Assembly: GCF_000014045.1 (NCBI RefSeq)
Contig: NC_008209.1
Span: forward strand, 3,433,001 to 3,497,000
Direction of reading: 5' to 3'
Source: Roseobacter denitrificans OCh 114
GTDB lineage: Bacteria > Pseudomonadota > Alphaproteobacteria > Rhodobacterales > Rhodobacteraceae
DNA: 64,000 nucleotides
Part shown: positions 19,112-28,400 of the stretch, in pieces
Layout: the number at the start of each line of letters is the position of its first letter
Position numbering within the stretch: position 1 is the first letter of the stretch
Notes under the pieces: model-generated
Seen by the model: only the letters and a program-made list of their open reading frames with translations
Told to the model about the DNA's origin: nothing
Databases searched by the model: none
Position numbers and translations under genes: made by a program

Positions 19112-20140
19112 ATGGCCCAGACACATAAACAAAAGCGTCTCAGCGCATGGTCAACGCCGATCCTGCTGATAGCCATTCTGGCGGTGTTCACTCTACTGGT
19201 CACGTTGCTGGGCGATAATTCACTTGCCCGCATGGCGGCGCAGACCCTGATCCGTGTCACCTTTGTCGTGGGGCTGTGGATTTTCGTCGGCAACTCCGGC
19301 ATCGTCAGTTTTGGCCATGCAGGCTATATGGCCGTCGGGGCCTATTGCTCTGCGTGGTTGACACTCAGACCGCAGATGAAGGGGATGTTCCTGCCCGACC
19401 TGTGGCCATTTCTGGCCACGGCAGAATGGTCGGTATTTCCAGCGGCAGTTGTGTCCGGCCTGCTCGCAGCCTTTATCGCGCTGCTCTCCGGTGCTGCCAT
19501 TCTGCGGCTGTCAGGCATCGCTGCGTCCATCGCAACATTCGCCTTTCTTGCGATTGTCTACACGGTCTATTCCAGTTGGGAGGGCGTGACCGGGGCGACA
19601 TCCTCTGTCGTTGGCCTGACGCGATACGCAGATCAATGGGTCACGCTTGGCTGGGCCAGCGCGACTATTCTGGCCGCGGCGTGGTACGCAAACTCCGCCT
19701 CTGGCCTTGCGCTGCGCGCCAGCCGGGAAGACGAGGTTGCCGCAGATGCAAGTGGCATCAACATGTACCGCCACCGCCTGATCGCGCTTGTGGTCTCTGC
19801 CTTCTTTGCAGGTGTGGCCGGGGCATTATTCGGCCACTCCTTGGGCGTTCTGAACCCCAACAGCTTTTATCTTGGCGTCACCTTCATCACGCTCGCCATG
19901 CTGGTCGTAGGTGGGATTGGCAGCCTGACGGGCGCTGTCATGGGCGTGCTTGTTCTTTCGATCATCATCGAAGCCCTCGTGCGCATGGAACGCGGCATGG
20001 AGATCGGTGAAGCGACATTCGCACTGCCGACAGGCGCTCAGGAAATCATCATCGGGGTCATCATGATCCTTGTTCTCATTCTGCGTCCCACCGGGCTGAC
20101 AGGGGGGCGTGAACTCCGTCTGCGGATCGGTGGTCGCTGA
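19112..20140 (+). CDS. Branched-chain-amino-acid-type ABC transporter permease (LivM-like)
   Basis: A 342-residue membrane permease of the LivM group. It has multiple hydrophobic helices, the family segment GNSGIVSFGHAGYMAVGAYC, the coupling loop ALRASREDEVAADASGINMY and the late motif VVGGIGSLTGAVMGVLVL. It starts 3 bp after the LivH-like stop. It completes the transmembrane pair for the importer linked to hyuAB; the ligand is inferred to be the HyuAB substrate or a relative. Confidence 0.9.
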   Translation: MAQTHKQKRLSAWSTPILLIAILAVFTLLVTLLGDNSLARMAAQTLIRVTFVVGLWIFVGNSGIVSFGHAGYMAVGAYCSAWLTLRPQMKGMFLPDLWPFLATAEWSVFPAAVVSGLLAAFIALLSGAAILRLSGIAASIATFAFLAIVYTVYSSWEGVTGATSSVVGLTRYADQWVTLGWASATILAAAWYANSASGLALRASREDEVAADASGINMYRHRLIALVVSAFFAGVAGALFGHSLGVLNPNSFYLGVTFITLAMLVVGGIGSLTGAVMGVLVLSIIIEALVRMERGMEIGEATFALPTGAQEIIIGVIMILVLILRPTGLTGGRELRLRIGGR

Positions 20141-20180
20141 CGGGGAAACAACAACACCAACACTCAACGGGAGAAGACAT

Positions 20181-21350
20181 ATGAAACACCTTTTGACGGC
20201 CACGACACTGGCACTCAGCCTTGGCACAACGGCGATCGCAGATGAAATCACGATCGGCTTTGCAATCGCAAAGTCCGGCTGGGTCGAAGCCTACGACGCG
20301 CCCGCAGTGGCAGCCGCGCGCATCCGCATTGACGAAATCAACGCAGCAGGCGGTCTGCTGGGCAAGCAGATCAGATGGATCGAAGCCGACACGAAAAGCG
20401 ATCAGGCGCAATCTGCAAGCGCAGGCCTACAGATGGTGGACGAAGGTGCAGACATGTTGATCGTGTCCTGTGACTACGACTTCGGCGCGCCTGCGGCTTT
20501 GGCGGCTGAAGGAGCTGGGCTCAACTCCTTCTTCCTGTGTGCCGAAGACATCAAGGCGGGCATTCAGGGCGTTGGCCCCAACAGTTTCTCGGCCTCCGTT
20601 CTCGCAGCCGTTCAGGGCGCGACGGTTGCGGAATGGTCCGTGCAGGAGCGCGATGCCAAAACCGGCTACGTGCTTCTGGATACGACCATTGAATATAACA
20701 AGGGCATCTGCACCGGCTTTGACTGGATGTTCCCCAAGGCAGGGGGCGAGATTGTGGGCACCGACACTTTCCTGAACGGTGACGCCTCAATTGCGAGCCA
20801 GATCACCCGCATCAAAAGCCTCGCTGAGGAGCCGGACGTGATCATGCTGTGTTCCTACATTCCGGGTGCGGCCTCTGCCGTGCGTCAGATCCGGGCTGCC
20901 GGGATCAATTCGACGATCCTCAATGGTTCTGCGGTGGACGGTTCTTACTGGCTTGACGCGGCGCCTGATCTGTCGAACTTCATCGTACCCGTTCAGGGGT
21001 CCATCTATGGCGATGACACACGCCCTGCCGTGAACGCGCTTCGCGATGCATTTGAGGCGGCAACAGGCGCAGGCCCGTCCAGCACCTATGCCTATCCGGG
21101 TTACCTGCTGATTGATCTGTGGGCAAAGGCGGTTGAACGCGCCGGCACCGTCGAGGCATCGGCTGTAACCGCTGAACTGGAAAAAATGGACAACGAGCCA
21201 ACGGCCTTTGGTCCGCGCAGCTTCTCGGATCAACTCCACCACCAGAATACGGCAGAGATGCAGATCGTGGAAATCACCAATGGCAAGCCGGGCGTGATTG
21301 GCAGCTTCACGATCAGCGAGCCTGTGCCGCTGGATGTGCTGTTGAAGTAG
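20181..21350 (+). CDS. ABC transporter substrate-binding protein (LivK-like)
   Basis: A 389-residue periplasmic binding protein. The signal peptide is MKHLLTATTLALSLGTTAIA, with cleavage expected before DEIT. The mature protein begins ITIGFAIAKSGWVEAYDAPA and has IDEINAAGGLLGKQI, the hallmark of type I amide/amino-acid binding proteins (Peripla_BP_6). ATG at 20181 follows GGGAG with good spacing; a longer in-frame reading overlaps the preceding permease gene and would bury the signal peptide. It is last in the operon and is followed by a strong terminator. As ligand binder it defines the specificity of the hyuAB-linked importer. Confidence 0.9.
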   Translation: MKHLLTATTLALSLGTTAIADEITIGFAIAKSGWVEAYDAPAVAAARIRIDEINAAGGLLGKQIRWIEADTKSDQAQSASAGLQMVDEGADMLIVSCDYDFGAPAALAAEGAGLNSFFLCAEDIKAGIQGVGPNSFSASVLAAVQGATVAEWSVQERDAKTGYVLLDTTIEYNKGICTGFDWMFPKAGGEIVGTDTFLNGDASIASQITRIKSLAEEPDVIMLCSYIPGAASAVRQIRAAGINSTILNGSAVDGSYWLDAAPDLSNFIVPVQGSIYGDDTRPAVNALRDAFEAATGAGPSSTYAYPGYLLIDLWAKAVERAGTVEASAVTAELEKMDNEPTAFGPRSFSDQLHHQNTAEMQIVEITNGKPGVIGSFTISEPVPLDVLLK

Positions 21351-21376
21351 AGTCCGTTTTCCATGGTCAAAGCAGC

Positions 21377-21407
21377 AGAGTGCCCCAATCCGGGGCACTC
21401 TTTTTTT
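21377..21407 (+). terminator. Rho-independent terminator after the hyuAB-transporter operon
   Basis: A perfect 9-bp stem, GAGTGCCCC at 21378-21386 and GGGGCACTC at 21392-21400, with a 5-nt loop, followed by seven T. It lies 27 bp after the stop of the binding-protein gene, so it should end the operon transcript. Confidence 0.92.
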
Positions 21408-21537
21408 CTGTAAGGCTTGTGAGAGTACCCCGCAGACACCCAAGGAACACCATCAGGGCGATGCACTTCGCCGGTACGTTTTCGACCGCAATACCCTTCA
21501 GCCACTGCAATTCGGACACTGTCAGAGGTGGCGTGAA

Positions 21538-21637
21538 AGCGTCATGCGGAAGACCTGAACCGCACAAGCACTGCCTGGCATCAAGGATTTCAACGCCTTG
21601 CATGATACTAGATGTTTCAGGAACCTGGTCAGACCCT
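21538..21637 (+). repeat. Dispersed hairpin repeat, copy A
   Basis: About 100 bp that match two other intergenic stretches of the window (copies at 35530-35628, inverted, and 55570-55666). It begins GCGTCATGCGGAAGACCT, contains the core ATCAAGGATTTCAACG and ends CTGGTCAGACC. This copy is the most divergent: its right end reads AGACCCT rather than AGACGCT, and one arm of the small internal hairpin is altered. It lies between the terminator of the hyuAB operon and the 3' end of the DUF2955 gene, outside genes. Confidence 0.7.
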
Positions 21638-21819
21638 CTGGGTGCGTTGTCGCGCCCTTCGGGTCCATTCCACAGATGCGATTTGCCCGCGCGCGACATG
21701 GCACCGGGAGAGCGGCGTGGCTGAGAAGCGGTCAGCACAATCCCCCGCGCGAATCTGCTAGAGGCGGGTGTCGTTTTCTGCAACTGCCGATCAGGACACA
21801 CCTGATAGGCGCGCGATGA

Positions 21820-22863
21820 CTAGGCGGCCTCTTGCGTTGCACCTTCATTTTCCGGCTGATCCCCATGCCACCCCGTGAGGTCATCAAGCAGCGCGACGGC
21901 AAAGGCGGCGGTGAAGGCCCCCAGCAATGTCAGAATAATCCGTGTAAAGCTGGCATAGGCCGGGTCCTGCGTCGATAGCGCACCTGCGACCAGCGCGAGT
22001 GTCACCGAGAACGCGTATTGGTAGACCATGCTTGGGCGTTTCCCTTGCATCATTTTGGTCCCCAGGAAGAGACCGGAAAGAAATATCAGACCCAAAATGA
22101 TCGGCAACCGGGCAGACACCATGAAGAAAGCAAGCAAAAGCAACGCCATTGCAGCACCGTAAAGCGTCGCGCGAATGCGCTGAAAGGCCTCATCCCAGAC
22201 CCGCAGGCGCGAGGGGAACACAATCACCATGGCAGCAATCAATGCCATCATCAAATCCGACGGCTGCATGACGGAATACAGCCAGAAACTCAGCGCCAGC
22301 AAAACCGTTGCGCGAATGGCCGCGCCGATCTCGACCTGCCCCACCCCGGGAGCCGGCACAGCCACGTGGCGCTCTTGGGTGCGGGGCGGCAGCAACATGT
22401 AAACCACAGGCCCAAGCACCAGGGTCAGCAACGCAGCCTGAACAAGCGCCAGACGCATGGCATCCAAAGCCATCGTGCCATTCATGCCCATGATCGACAT
22501 CAAAAGCGGCAGCACAACGACAATCATCCCCACCGGAGAGCCGGTTTTCAGTATCATCCGAAAACCGAGGAAAAAGCACAGCCACATCGCCCCAATCAAT
22601 ACCAAGGGCATCGGCAACAATTGCTCTACCATCCACGCCGTGACAAAGGCCATGGCGATCAACACCACAGGCCCTGCGATGGCCGCGACGGGATTGAAGG
22701 CCTTGCGTTGTCCTGCAATGATGGCGAGCGGCATGGCCGCCATGACAGCAGGTAACACGGGGTTAAAGACGGCAACGGCGGCGTAGCCAAGCATTCCGGT
22801 CAAGCCAAAACGCACCGCATAGAGCGGGTCATTGTCAGCATCGGGCGCCGGTGTCACATACAT
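21820..22863 (-). CDS. DUF2955 membrane protein (efflux-pump component)
   Basis: A 347-residue inner-membrane protein with roughly ten hydrophobic helices in two groups around a short hydrophilic loop (LLPPRTQERHVAVPAPG). This is the layout of DUF2955/FUSC-like proteins related to fusaric-acid and aromatic-acid efflux pumps. The start MYVTPAPDADND is chosen because AAGGT precedes it and the hydrophobic core follows soon after; the longer frame adds an unrelated basic stretch overlapping the upstream gene. It begins 11 bp after the HlyD-family gene, so the two should form a periplasm-spanning exporter. No outer-membrane partner is adjacent. The substrate is unknown. Confidence 0.75.
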   Translation of the reverse strand: MYVTPAPDADNDPLYAVRFGLTGMLGYAAVAVFNPVLPAVMAAMPLAIIAGQRKAFNPVAAIAGPVVLIAMAFVTAWMVEQLLPMPLVLIGAMWLCFFLGFRMILKTGSPVGMIVVVLPLLMSIMGMNGTMALDAMRLALVQAALLTLVLGPVVYMLLPPRTQERHVAVPAPGVGQVEIGAAIRATVLLALSFWLYSVMQPSDLMMALIAAMVIVFPSRLRVWDEAFQRIRATLYGAAMALLLLAFFMVSARLPIILGLIFLSGLFLGTKMMQGKRPSMVYQYAFSVTLALVAGALSTQDPAYASFTRIILTLLGAFTAAFAVALLDDLTGWHGDQPENEGATQEAA

Positions 22864-22874
22864 CAACGATACCT

Positions 22875-23951
22875 TCAGTGCAGGTAGCTGAGATAGGATT
22901 GAACCCGCTGAAAGGCGCCGGCCAACCATGCGATCGGGTTGCCCGTACCACCGCTGTAGATAACGGCGTGAACCTTTCCGCCCACGCGGGCCTGTTCGGG
23001 CCATTCCTCCAGTCCGCCTGCCAGCTCGACACGTACAGGAATCCGCCTTGCCGGTTCAAACCAGCGGTTTGCAGGTTGGTTGACGACCAGTCCGCTTTGC
23101 ATCGTGCGGCCCGCATTGATACCCCATGCGATACTCAAAACGCGTCCCTCGAAAATCTGGCCGGGCGCGGCGTCAAAAAGCAATCCGACTGGGTCGCCCG
23201 GATCAATATTCTGAAGCTGGTTTTCCCGCAGATCCACCGTGATCCAGATCGCGTCAGCGTCGATGAATGTCAGCGCCGGGTTGCCCGCATTCGCAAATTG
23301 TCCGACGGAAAGCACCACATTGGTTACAACCCCGTAGTGCGGCGCCTTTACTGTCGCCGAGGCCAGGTCATATTGTGCCTGCTCCAATTGTGCCTGCGCC
23401 GCAGCAATTGCAGGATTATCTTCACCCTGCGGCCCGAGTGCCGTGCGCGCGCTGTCAAGGTTGGCCTCGGCTGTGGCAAGTCGCGCCTCCGCATCGGCAA
23501 CTTGACCCCGCGCGGTATCGCCCTGCGCCTTGGCTGCGATGCCGCGCTCTTCCAGCCGGAATGTACGCTCCGCCTGCGCCCGGGTGGTTTCAAGTGCCGT
23601 GCGGGCCTGAGTGACCGAAGCCTGGGCCGCCACCAAAGACGCGCTGGAAGCGTCGATGTTCTGCGTGGTGGATGCAAGGTTGGCCTCGGCTTGCGCGACC
23701 GCCAGCGCAAAGGGGCGGGGGTCAATCGAAAACAGAGGGTCCCCCGCTTGAACGATTGCATCATCTTCGACATGCACCTGCGTGATCCGGCCCGATACAC
23801 GAGGCGCGATCTGGACCACATGCGCCGTGACAATTCCGCGTGCGGAGGATGGCGCAAGCCGGTCGGTGAGCGCATAAAAGCCAACCAGAAAAATCAGAAT
23901 AGCGACCACAGCCAGCCCGATGCGCCCGGCAGGGTTTTTCGATTGTTGCAC
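22875..23951 (-). CDS. HlyD/EmrA-family membrane fusion protein
   Basis: A 358-residue periplasmic adaptor. One N-terminal membrane helix (IGLAVVAILIFLVGFYAL), a biotinyl-lipoyl-like half (VVQIAPRVSGRITQVHVEDD), a long helical hairpin rich in Ala/Gln/Glu, the returning half-motif ATVKAPHYGVVTNV, and a beta-barrel region follow. The start is GTG at 23951, because AAAGGAG lies six bases ahead; an in-frame start further upstream lacks such a site. It is cotranscribed with the DUF2955 protein downstream and should link it to an outer-membrane channel encoded elsewhere. Confidence 0.88.
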   Translation of the reverse strand: MQQSKNPAGRIGLAVVAILIFLVGFYALTDRLAPSSARGIVTAHVVQIAPRVSGRITQVHVEDDAIVQAGDPLFSIDPRPFALAVAQAEANLASTTQNIDASSASLVAAQASVTQARTALETTRAQAERTFRLEERGIAAKAQGDTARGQVADAEARLATAEANLDSARTALGPQGEDNPAIAAAQAQLEQAQYDLASATVKAPHYGVVTNVVLSVGQFANAGNPALTFIDADAIWITVDLRENQLQNIDPGDPVGLLFDAAPGQIFEGRVLSIAWGINAGRTMQSGLVVNQPANRWFEPARRIPVRVELAGGLEEWPEQARVGGKVHAVIYSGGTGNPIAWLAGAFQRVQSYLSYLH

Positions 23952-24517
23952 TTGGAACTCCTTTGAAAAAGCCAATACCGGTCACGCAGTCTGTTCCGAT
24001 GATGTACCGAGTCAAAGCATGCAAAGGCAACATGTAGCGTGGTTTTTCCCATTCCCTGACTTGAGAATTCGCGTCATGTTTCTCACGCCGGAATAACACC
24101 GAACCCCTGCAACGAACGCCTTTTTTGAAGGGCAGCACGACGGGAGAGGCTCTCGGCGCCATATCCTCTGCACAATCCAGTGAGCCGGAGGAAAAGCTAG
24201 AGATCAAAATATCCTCGCAAGTCGGCGATACTGACCGAAACCGCGCTGATGGACGCTGAACACCTCAATTCAAATGGTGCGCACAAAGCATGTGGTGCTT
24301 CGTAAAAGCAATTCGCTGTAGGATAGCCCAGCGGACAGAGCGCAACTGTCGCAGGGGAACCCCGCTAAAACAGCGCGGGTCTTGCAGGAAAGAAGACGTG
24401 TCAAACCGGGACACGGCCAACGACGCTTACCACATGGGGTTCAGGGAAAGGATGCAACGTTGCCGTCGGCTTGGCGGGCCGTCGGTGCGGGTTTTGGTAT
24501 TGCGGGTTGCAAACCGT
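23952..24517. other. Intergenic region with no recognised gene
   Basis: About 565 bases between the HlyD-type gene and the end of the LuxR-type regulator gene. Short frames are present on both strands but none has a recognisable product or a good ribosome-binding site. Around 24310-24400 there are short complementary runs (for example CCCGC and GCGGG) and a fragment that vaguely resembles a tRNA D-arm, but no full tRNA or riboswitch fold could be built. The promoter of the efflux operon must lie at the left end. Confidence 0.45.
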
Positions 24518-25432
24518 TTATAGCCTGCTGATCAGGCGATCGGCCGCGACCGCCGCTGCGGTGCGATTGTCGACACCCATCTTTTGAAAAACCTGTTCGA
24601 GGTGTTTGTTGATTGTCCGACTGCTGAGCGAAAGGATCTGCGCGATGTCACGGTTGGTTTTGCCCATTGAAAGCCAGTAGAGAACTTCCGCCTCCCGTGG
24701 GGTCAGATCAAATGCCGTTTCAAGATAGGTACTCGGTCGCATGTTGCTCGTGCGTGCGATCTGAAGCAAAAGCTCGCCCGACGGGCCACCCCCCAGAAAA
24801 TCGAGTGTGAAGTCTTCGCATGAAAACCGCCGGGTCTGCGAGGTGGGGAGTTGAATGCAGGAGTCAAGCCAGCTTTTGAACACCGGCCCGCCCAGAATCT
24901 GCTGGGGTTCCACGTTTTCCGTGTCGCGCAAGACGCGCAGAGCGGTTGGGCTCCCCCACAGCAGAACCCCCGCAGCGGAGACAGCAATGACGGAGCGCCC
25001 GGATGCATCAAGTGCTTGCCGCGCACTCTGGATCGCGCGGGAATTCAGGATATGGATCGTGATGCGGGCGATGAGTTCATCAATGACCGCAGGCTTCATG
25101 ACGTAATCGACGCCCCCCACCTGCAAGCCCCGTATGATATGTTCTGAATCGCTCAGGCCGGTCATAAAGATCACCGGGGCATAGGCGAGACGCTCGTCAG
25201 CTTTCAAAAGCGCGCAGGTTTCAAAACCGTCAAGCCCGGGCATCATGGCATCCAGCAATATGACGTCCGGCAGGATGCGCGTCGCAAGATCATATCCCGC
25301 CTGACCATTTGTCGCCACCACAGCGCTGATCCCGTTCTCCTCCAGAGCGGTGCTGACCATGCTGAGTGTTTCCGGACTGTCATCGACAACCAGAGCGATC
25401 CGGCGGTCTGACGTATCAATCTGTTGCGTCAT
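24518..25432 (-). CDS. LuxR-family response regulator paired with the permease-kinase
   Basis: A 304-residue regulator: receiver domain 10-125 with Asp61 in ILLDAMMPGLDG and Lys in YVMKPAV, a middle PAS-like region of about 100 residues (SGRSVIAVSAAGVLLWGSP), and a C-terminal LuxR helix-turn-helix (DLTPREAEVLYWLSMGKTNR, then IAQILSLSSRTINKHLEQVF). ATG at 25432 has GGAGGA eight bases upstream; ATG at 25438 would be too close. The gene overlaps the end of the NCS1-permease/kinase gene by 17 bp, so the two are translationally coupled and very likely a cognate pair. The probable target is the divergent urt-fmd operon, whose promoter region carries palindromes. Confidence 0.93.
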   Translation of the reverse strand: MTQQIDTSDRRIALVVDDSPETLSMVSTALEENGISAVVATNGQAGYDLATRILPDVILLDAMMPGLDGFETCALLKADERLAYAPVIFMTGLSDSEHIIRGLQVGGVDYVMKPAVIDELIARITIHILNSRAIQSARQALDASGRSVIAVSAAGVLLWGSPTALRVLRDTENVEPQQILGGPVFKSWLDSCIQLPTSQTRRFSCEDFTLDFLGGGPSGELLLQIARTSNMRPSTYLETAFDLTPREAEVLYWLSMGKTNRDIAQILSLSSRTINKHLEQVFQKMGVDNRTAAAVAADRLISRL

Positions 25433-28400
25433 GCACATCTTCCTCCAGTATTTCGGCGATCCCGGGCAAGTCAAAAACGGATGCCATCTTGTTCAGCCGG
25501 ACAAGCATCGGACCCCGCAGGCTTCCCCGTTCGGCAAGATCAGCGATCCGGTCCGTCAAGGCGCGCGCCATCCCGTTTCGCGCCAGGCTGATCAATTCGC
25601 GGCGTTCTGCATCCGACAAGGCCACGCTTTCGTGGCTGTGCGAGGCTGGTTTTTGTTTGTAGACAAGCTCCACCCGCAGGATTTCAGCGATCCTGAGCAG
25701 AAGGTCGTCAAGATTATAGGGCTTTGCGATGAACGTATCGCACAGGGTGACCTGGGTCGATGGCGCACGGGTATCCATGGCATGACCTGAAATCATGATG
25801 ATGGGTGATGATCTGTGATCGCCCTTGCGTAGTTTTTCCGCAAGCGAGTAGCCGTCCAATCCGGGTAAATCGATGTCCAGCACAAAGAGATCGGGTGTGA
25901 TGTCTTCCAGCATTGTGAGGGCCTGTTCTGCGGTTGTCGCCGTCAAGACTGCAAAGCCAAGAGGGGACAGGAAGCTATCGACAAGGTTGAGATGGTTTGC
26001 GTCATCATCCACCACCAGAAGCGTCCGGCGCGGACCAACAACACCTGCGACAGATAGTGACTGGGTTTCCACGGCGGGCGACGACATCGTATCGCGCCCA
26101 TCGGCGGGCACCGACGGCAGCATCAGGCGCACCCGGAAAACACTTCCCAGTCCGGGCGTGCTCTCCATTTCAATCTCGCCACCAAGGATTTCCACCAGCA
26201 ATTTGGTGATGGTCAGGCCCAACCCAGACCCCTGAGCCACGGTGTTGTTACCGCGTTCGAAAGGATCCCAGATGCGTTTGTGATCTGCCGCCATGATCCC
26301 GCACCCCGTGTCACGGACCTCGATGACCGCGACTTCGTTCCGATATGTGATGCGAAGCGAGACCTGGCCGGCATCGGTATAGCGGATGGCGTTGGACAGA
26401 AGGTTGATGAAAATCTGCCTGAGACGTTTCTCGTCAAAAACGATCCAGACGGGCAGGAACTTGCTGACATCTACCGTGAACGTCAGGTTTTTCTCGCGTG
26501 CGGCTTCTTTGAAGATCGAACTGACCTGCTGTAGAAAAACCCGAAGGTTGATGCGGTCCCGACTGATCTTGAGCCGGCCCGCTTCGATCCGCGAGATATC
26601 GAGCAGCCCCTCGATTAACCCTGCGAGATGTTCACTGCTGCGCCGGATCGTCGTAATCGAATTGCGGCGACGGATCGGAATGTCCTCGTCCCTCTCCAGA
26701 ATCTGCGCAAAGCCGTAGATCGAATTGAGCGGGGTTCGCAATTCATGGCTCAGGCCGGTCATATAACGGGTCTTGGCGGTGTTTGCCGCCTCCGCTTTTT
26801 CCTTTGCCTGCTGTAGCTTGCGATCGGTTCTTTCATGCGCGCGAACCTCGAACAGCAAGCGTTCACTTTGCTTTTCCGCTTCGCTGCGCGCCTGTTGTTG
26901 GCTTTCGGATATCAACAGATACATCCACACGCAGATGCCCACGACAATCAGGACCATCGAAAACACAACCCAAAGAATGGCATCAAAATTCACCGCATCC
27001 CGCTGATCCCGAACGAACACCAGCAACAGACCGATAATGGCCCCTATCGTCGTGGTGCTGATCACGAAACGGGACATGCGCGACATCAGCGCCTGCGCGA
27101 CGGGTGCAGGGAAGCGGTCCTCCAGAAACCGGCGCGTCGCATTGTCGAGCCTGCCGTGCGGCTTGCACGCGTCGCGACAATTGCTGTCCAGGGTGCAGCA
27201 CAGCGAACAGATGGGGCCTTCATGAAACGGGCAGTGGGTCATGTCCGGCGGATCAAACCTGTAGTCGCAGACGATGCAGGTGGCCTCGACCTTGGTTAAG
27301 GCCGGACGGGCAATATAATAGCGCCCGCGCGTCGCCAATGAGATCACAGGTGTCAGCAGGAACGAACTGCCAAGGGCGATAAAGCTGGAAAGAGCCTCGG
27401 CCACCGGGCCAAACACACCACCAAATGCCGAAAGCGACAGGACACATGCGGTAATCATCGCGCCGATGCCAACCGGGTTGAAATCATAGAGATGCGCGCG
27501 ACGGAATTCGATACCGGGCGGGCTGAGGCCGAGCGGCTTGTTGATCACCAGATCCGCAACCAGCGCGCCGATCCAGGCCAGTGCCACGTGGGAGTACAGG
27601 GTCAGCGTCGCCTCCAGCGCGCCAAAGACGCCGAGTTCCATAAGCATGAGCGCAATGCCGACGTTAAACACCAGCCAGACCACGCGACCGGGATGGGCAT
27701 GGGTCAGTCGGGAAAAGAAATTCGACCACGCAATCGAGCCTGCATAGGCGTTGGTCACGTTGATCTTTAGCTGGCTGAGAATGACAAAGCTGCTGGTGAG
27801 CAGGATAACCACCCACGGCGTGTCCAGCGCCATGGCGAAAACCGTTTCATACATGCGCGTGGGATCAGTTGCCTGCGCCTCAGGCAGGCCGCTGGCGATC
27901 GCAATCACAGCCAGATAAGAGCCGGCAAGCATCTTCATCATGCCGAGGACCGACCAGCCGGGACCTGCGATGATCAGCGCCGCCCACCAGCGCCGTTTTT
28001 CGGCAGCGGTGCGGGGCACGGGCAAAAACCGCAGGTAGTCTACCTGCTCACCAACCTGCGCGATCAGGGAGAAGATCACGCCCGCAGCAGCCCCCAACAT
28101 GATCAATCGCGCGCTTTGTTCCTGCGTGTCGGCGGCATCGCCTTGAAAGCCGGACCATGCCTCAAGATCATAACCGACAAAGCCGAGGATCACGAAGGGC
28201 GCCATGTGCAACAGCACCCAGATCGGTTGCGTCCATGCCTGAAAGGCGGAGATCTTTGAAAATCCGTTGATGACCAGTGGGATGACCACAACCGCGCTGA
28301 TGAGATACCCCAACACCAGCGGGATGCCCAAACTGTATTCAAGCGCGAGCGCAAGGATCGCTGCCTCAAGGGCGAAAAAGATAAACGTGAAAGTCGCATA

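Noticed and set aside
24300..24420. tRNA-like or cobalamin-riboswitch-like sequence (AGCCCAGCGGACAGAGCG, GCAACTGTCGC)
   Set aside because: A D-arm-like segment is present but no acceptor stem, anticodon stem or TTC loop could be paired. The CGCAACTGT resemblance to a B12 element lacks the rest of the conserved boxes.
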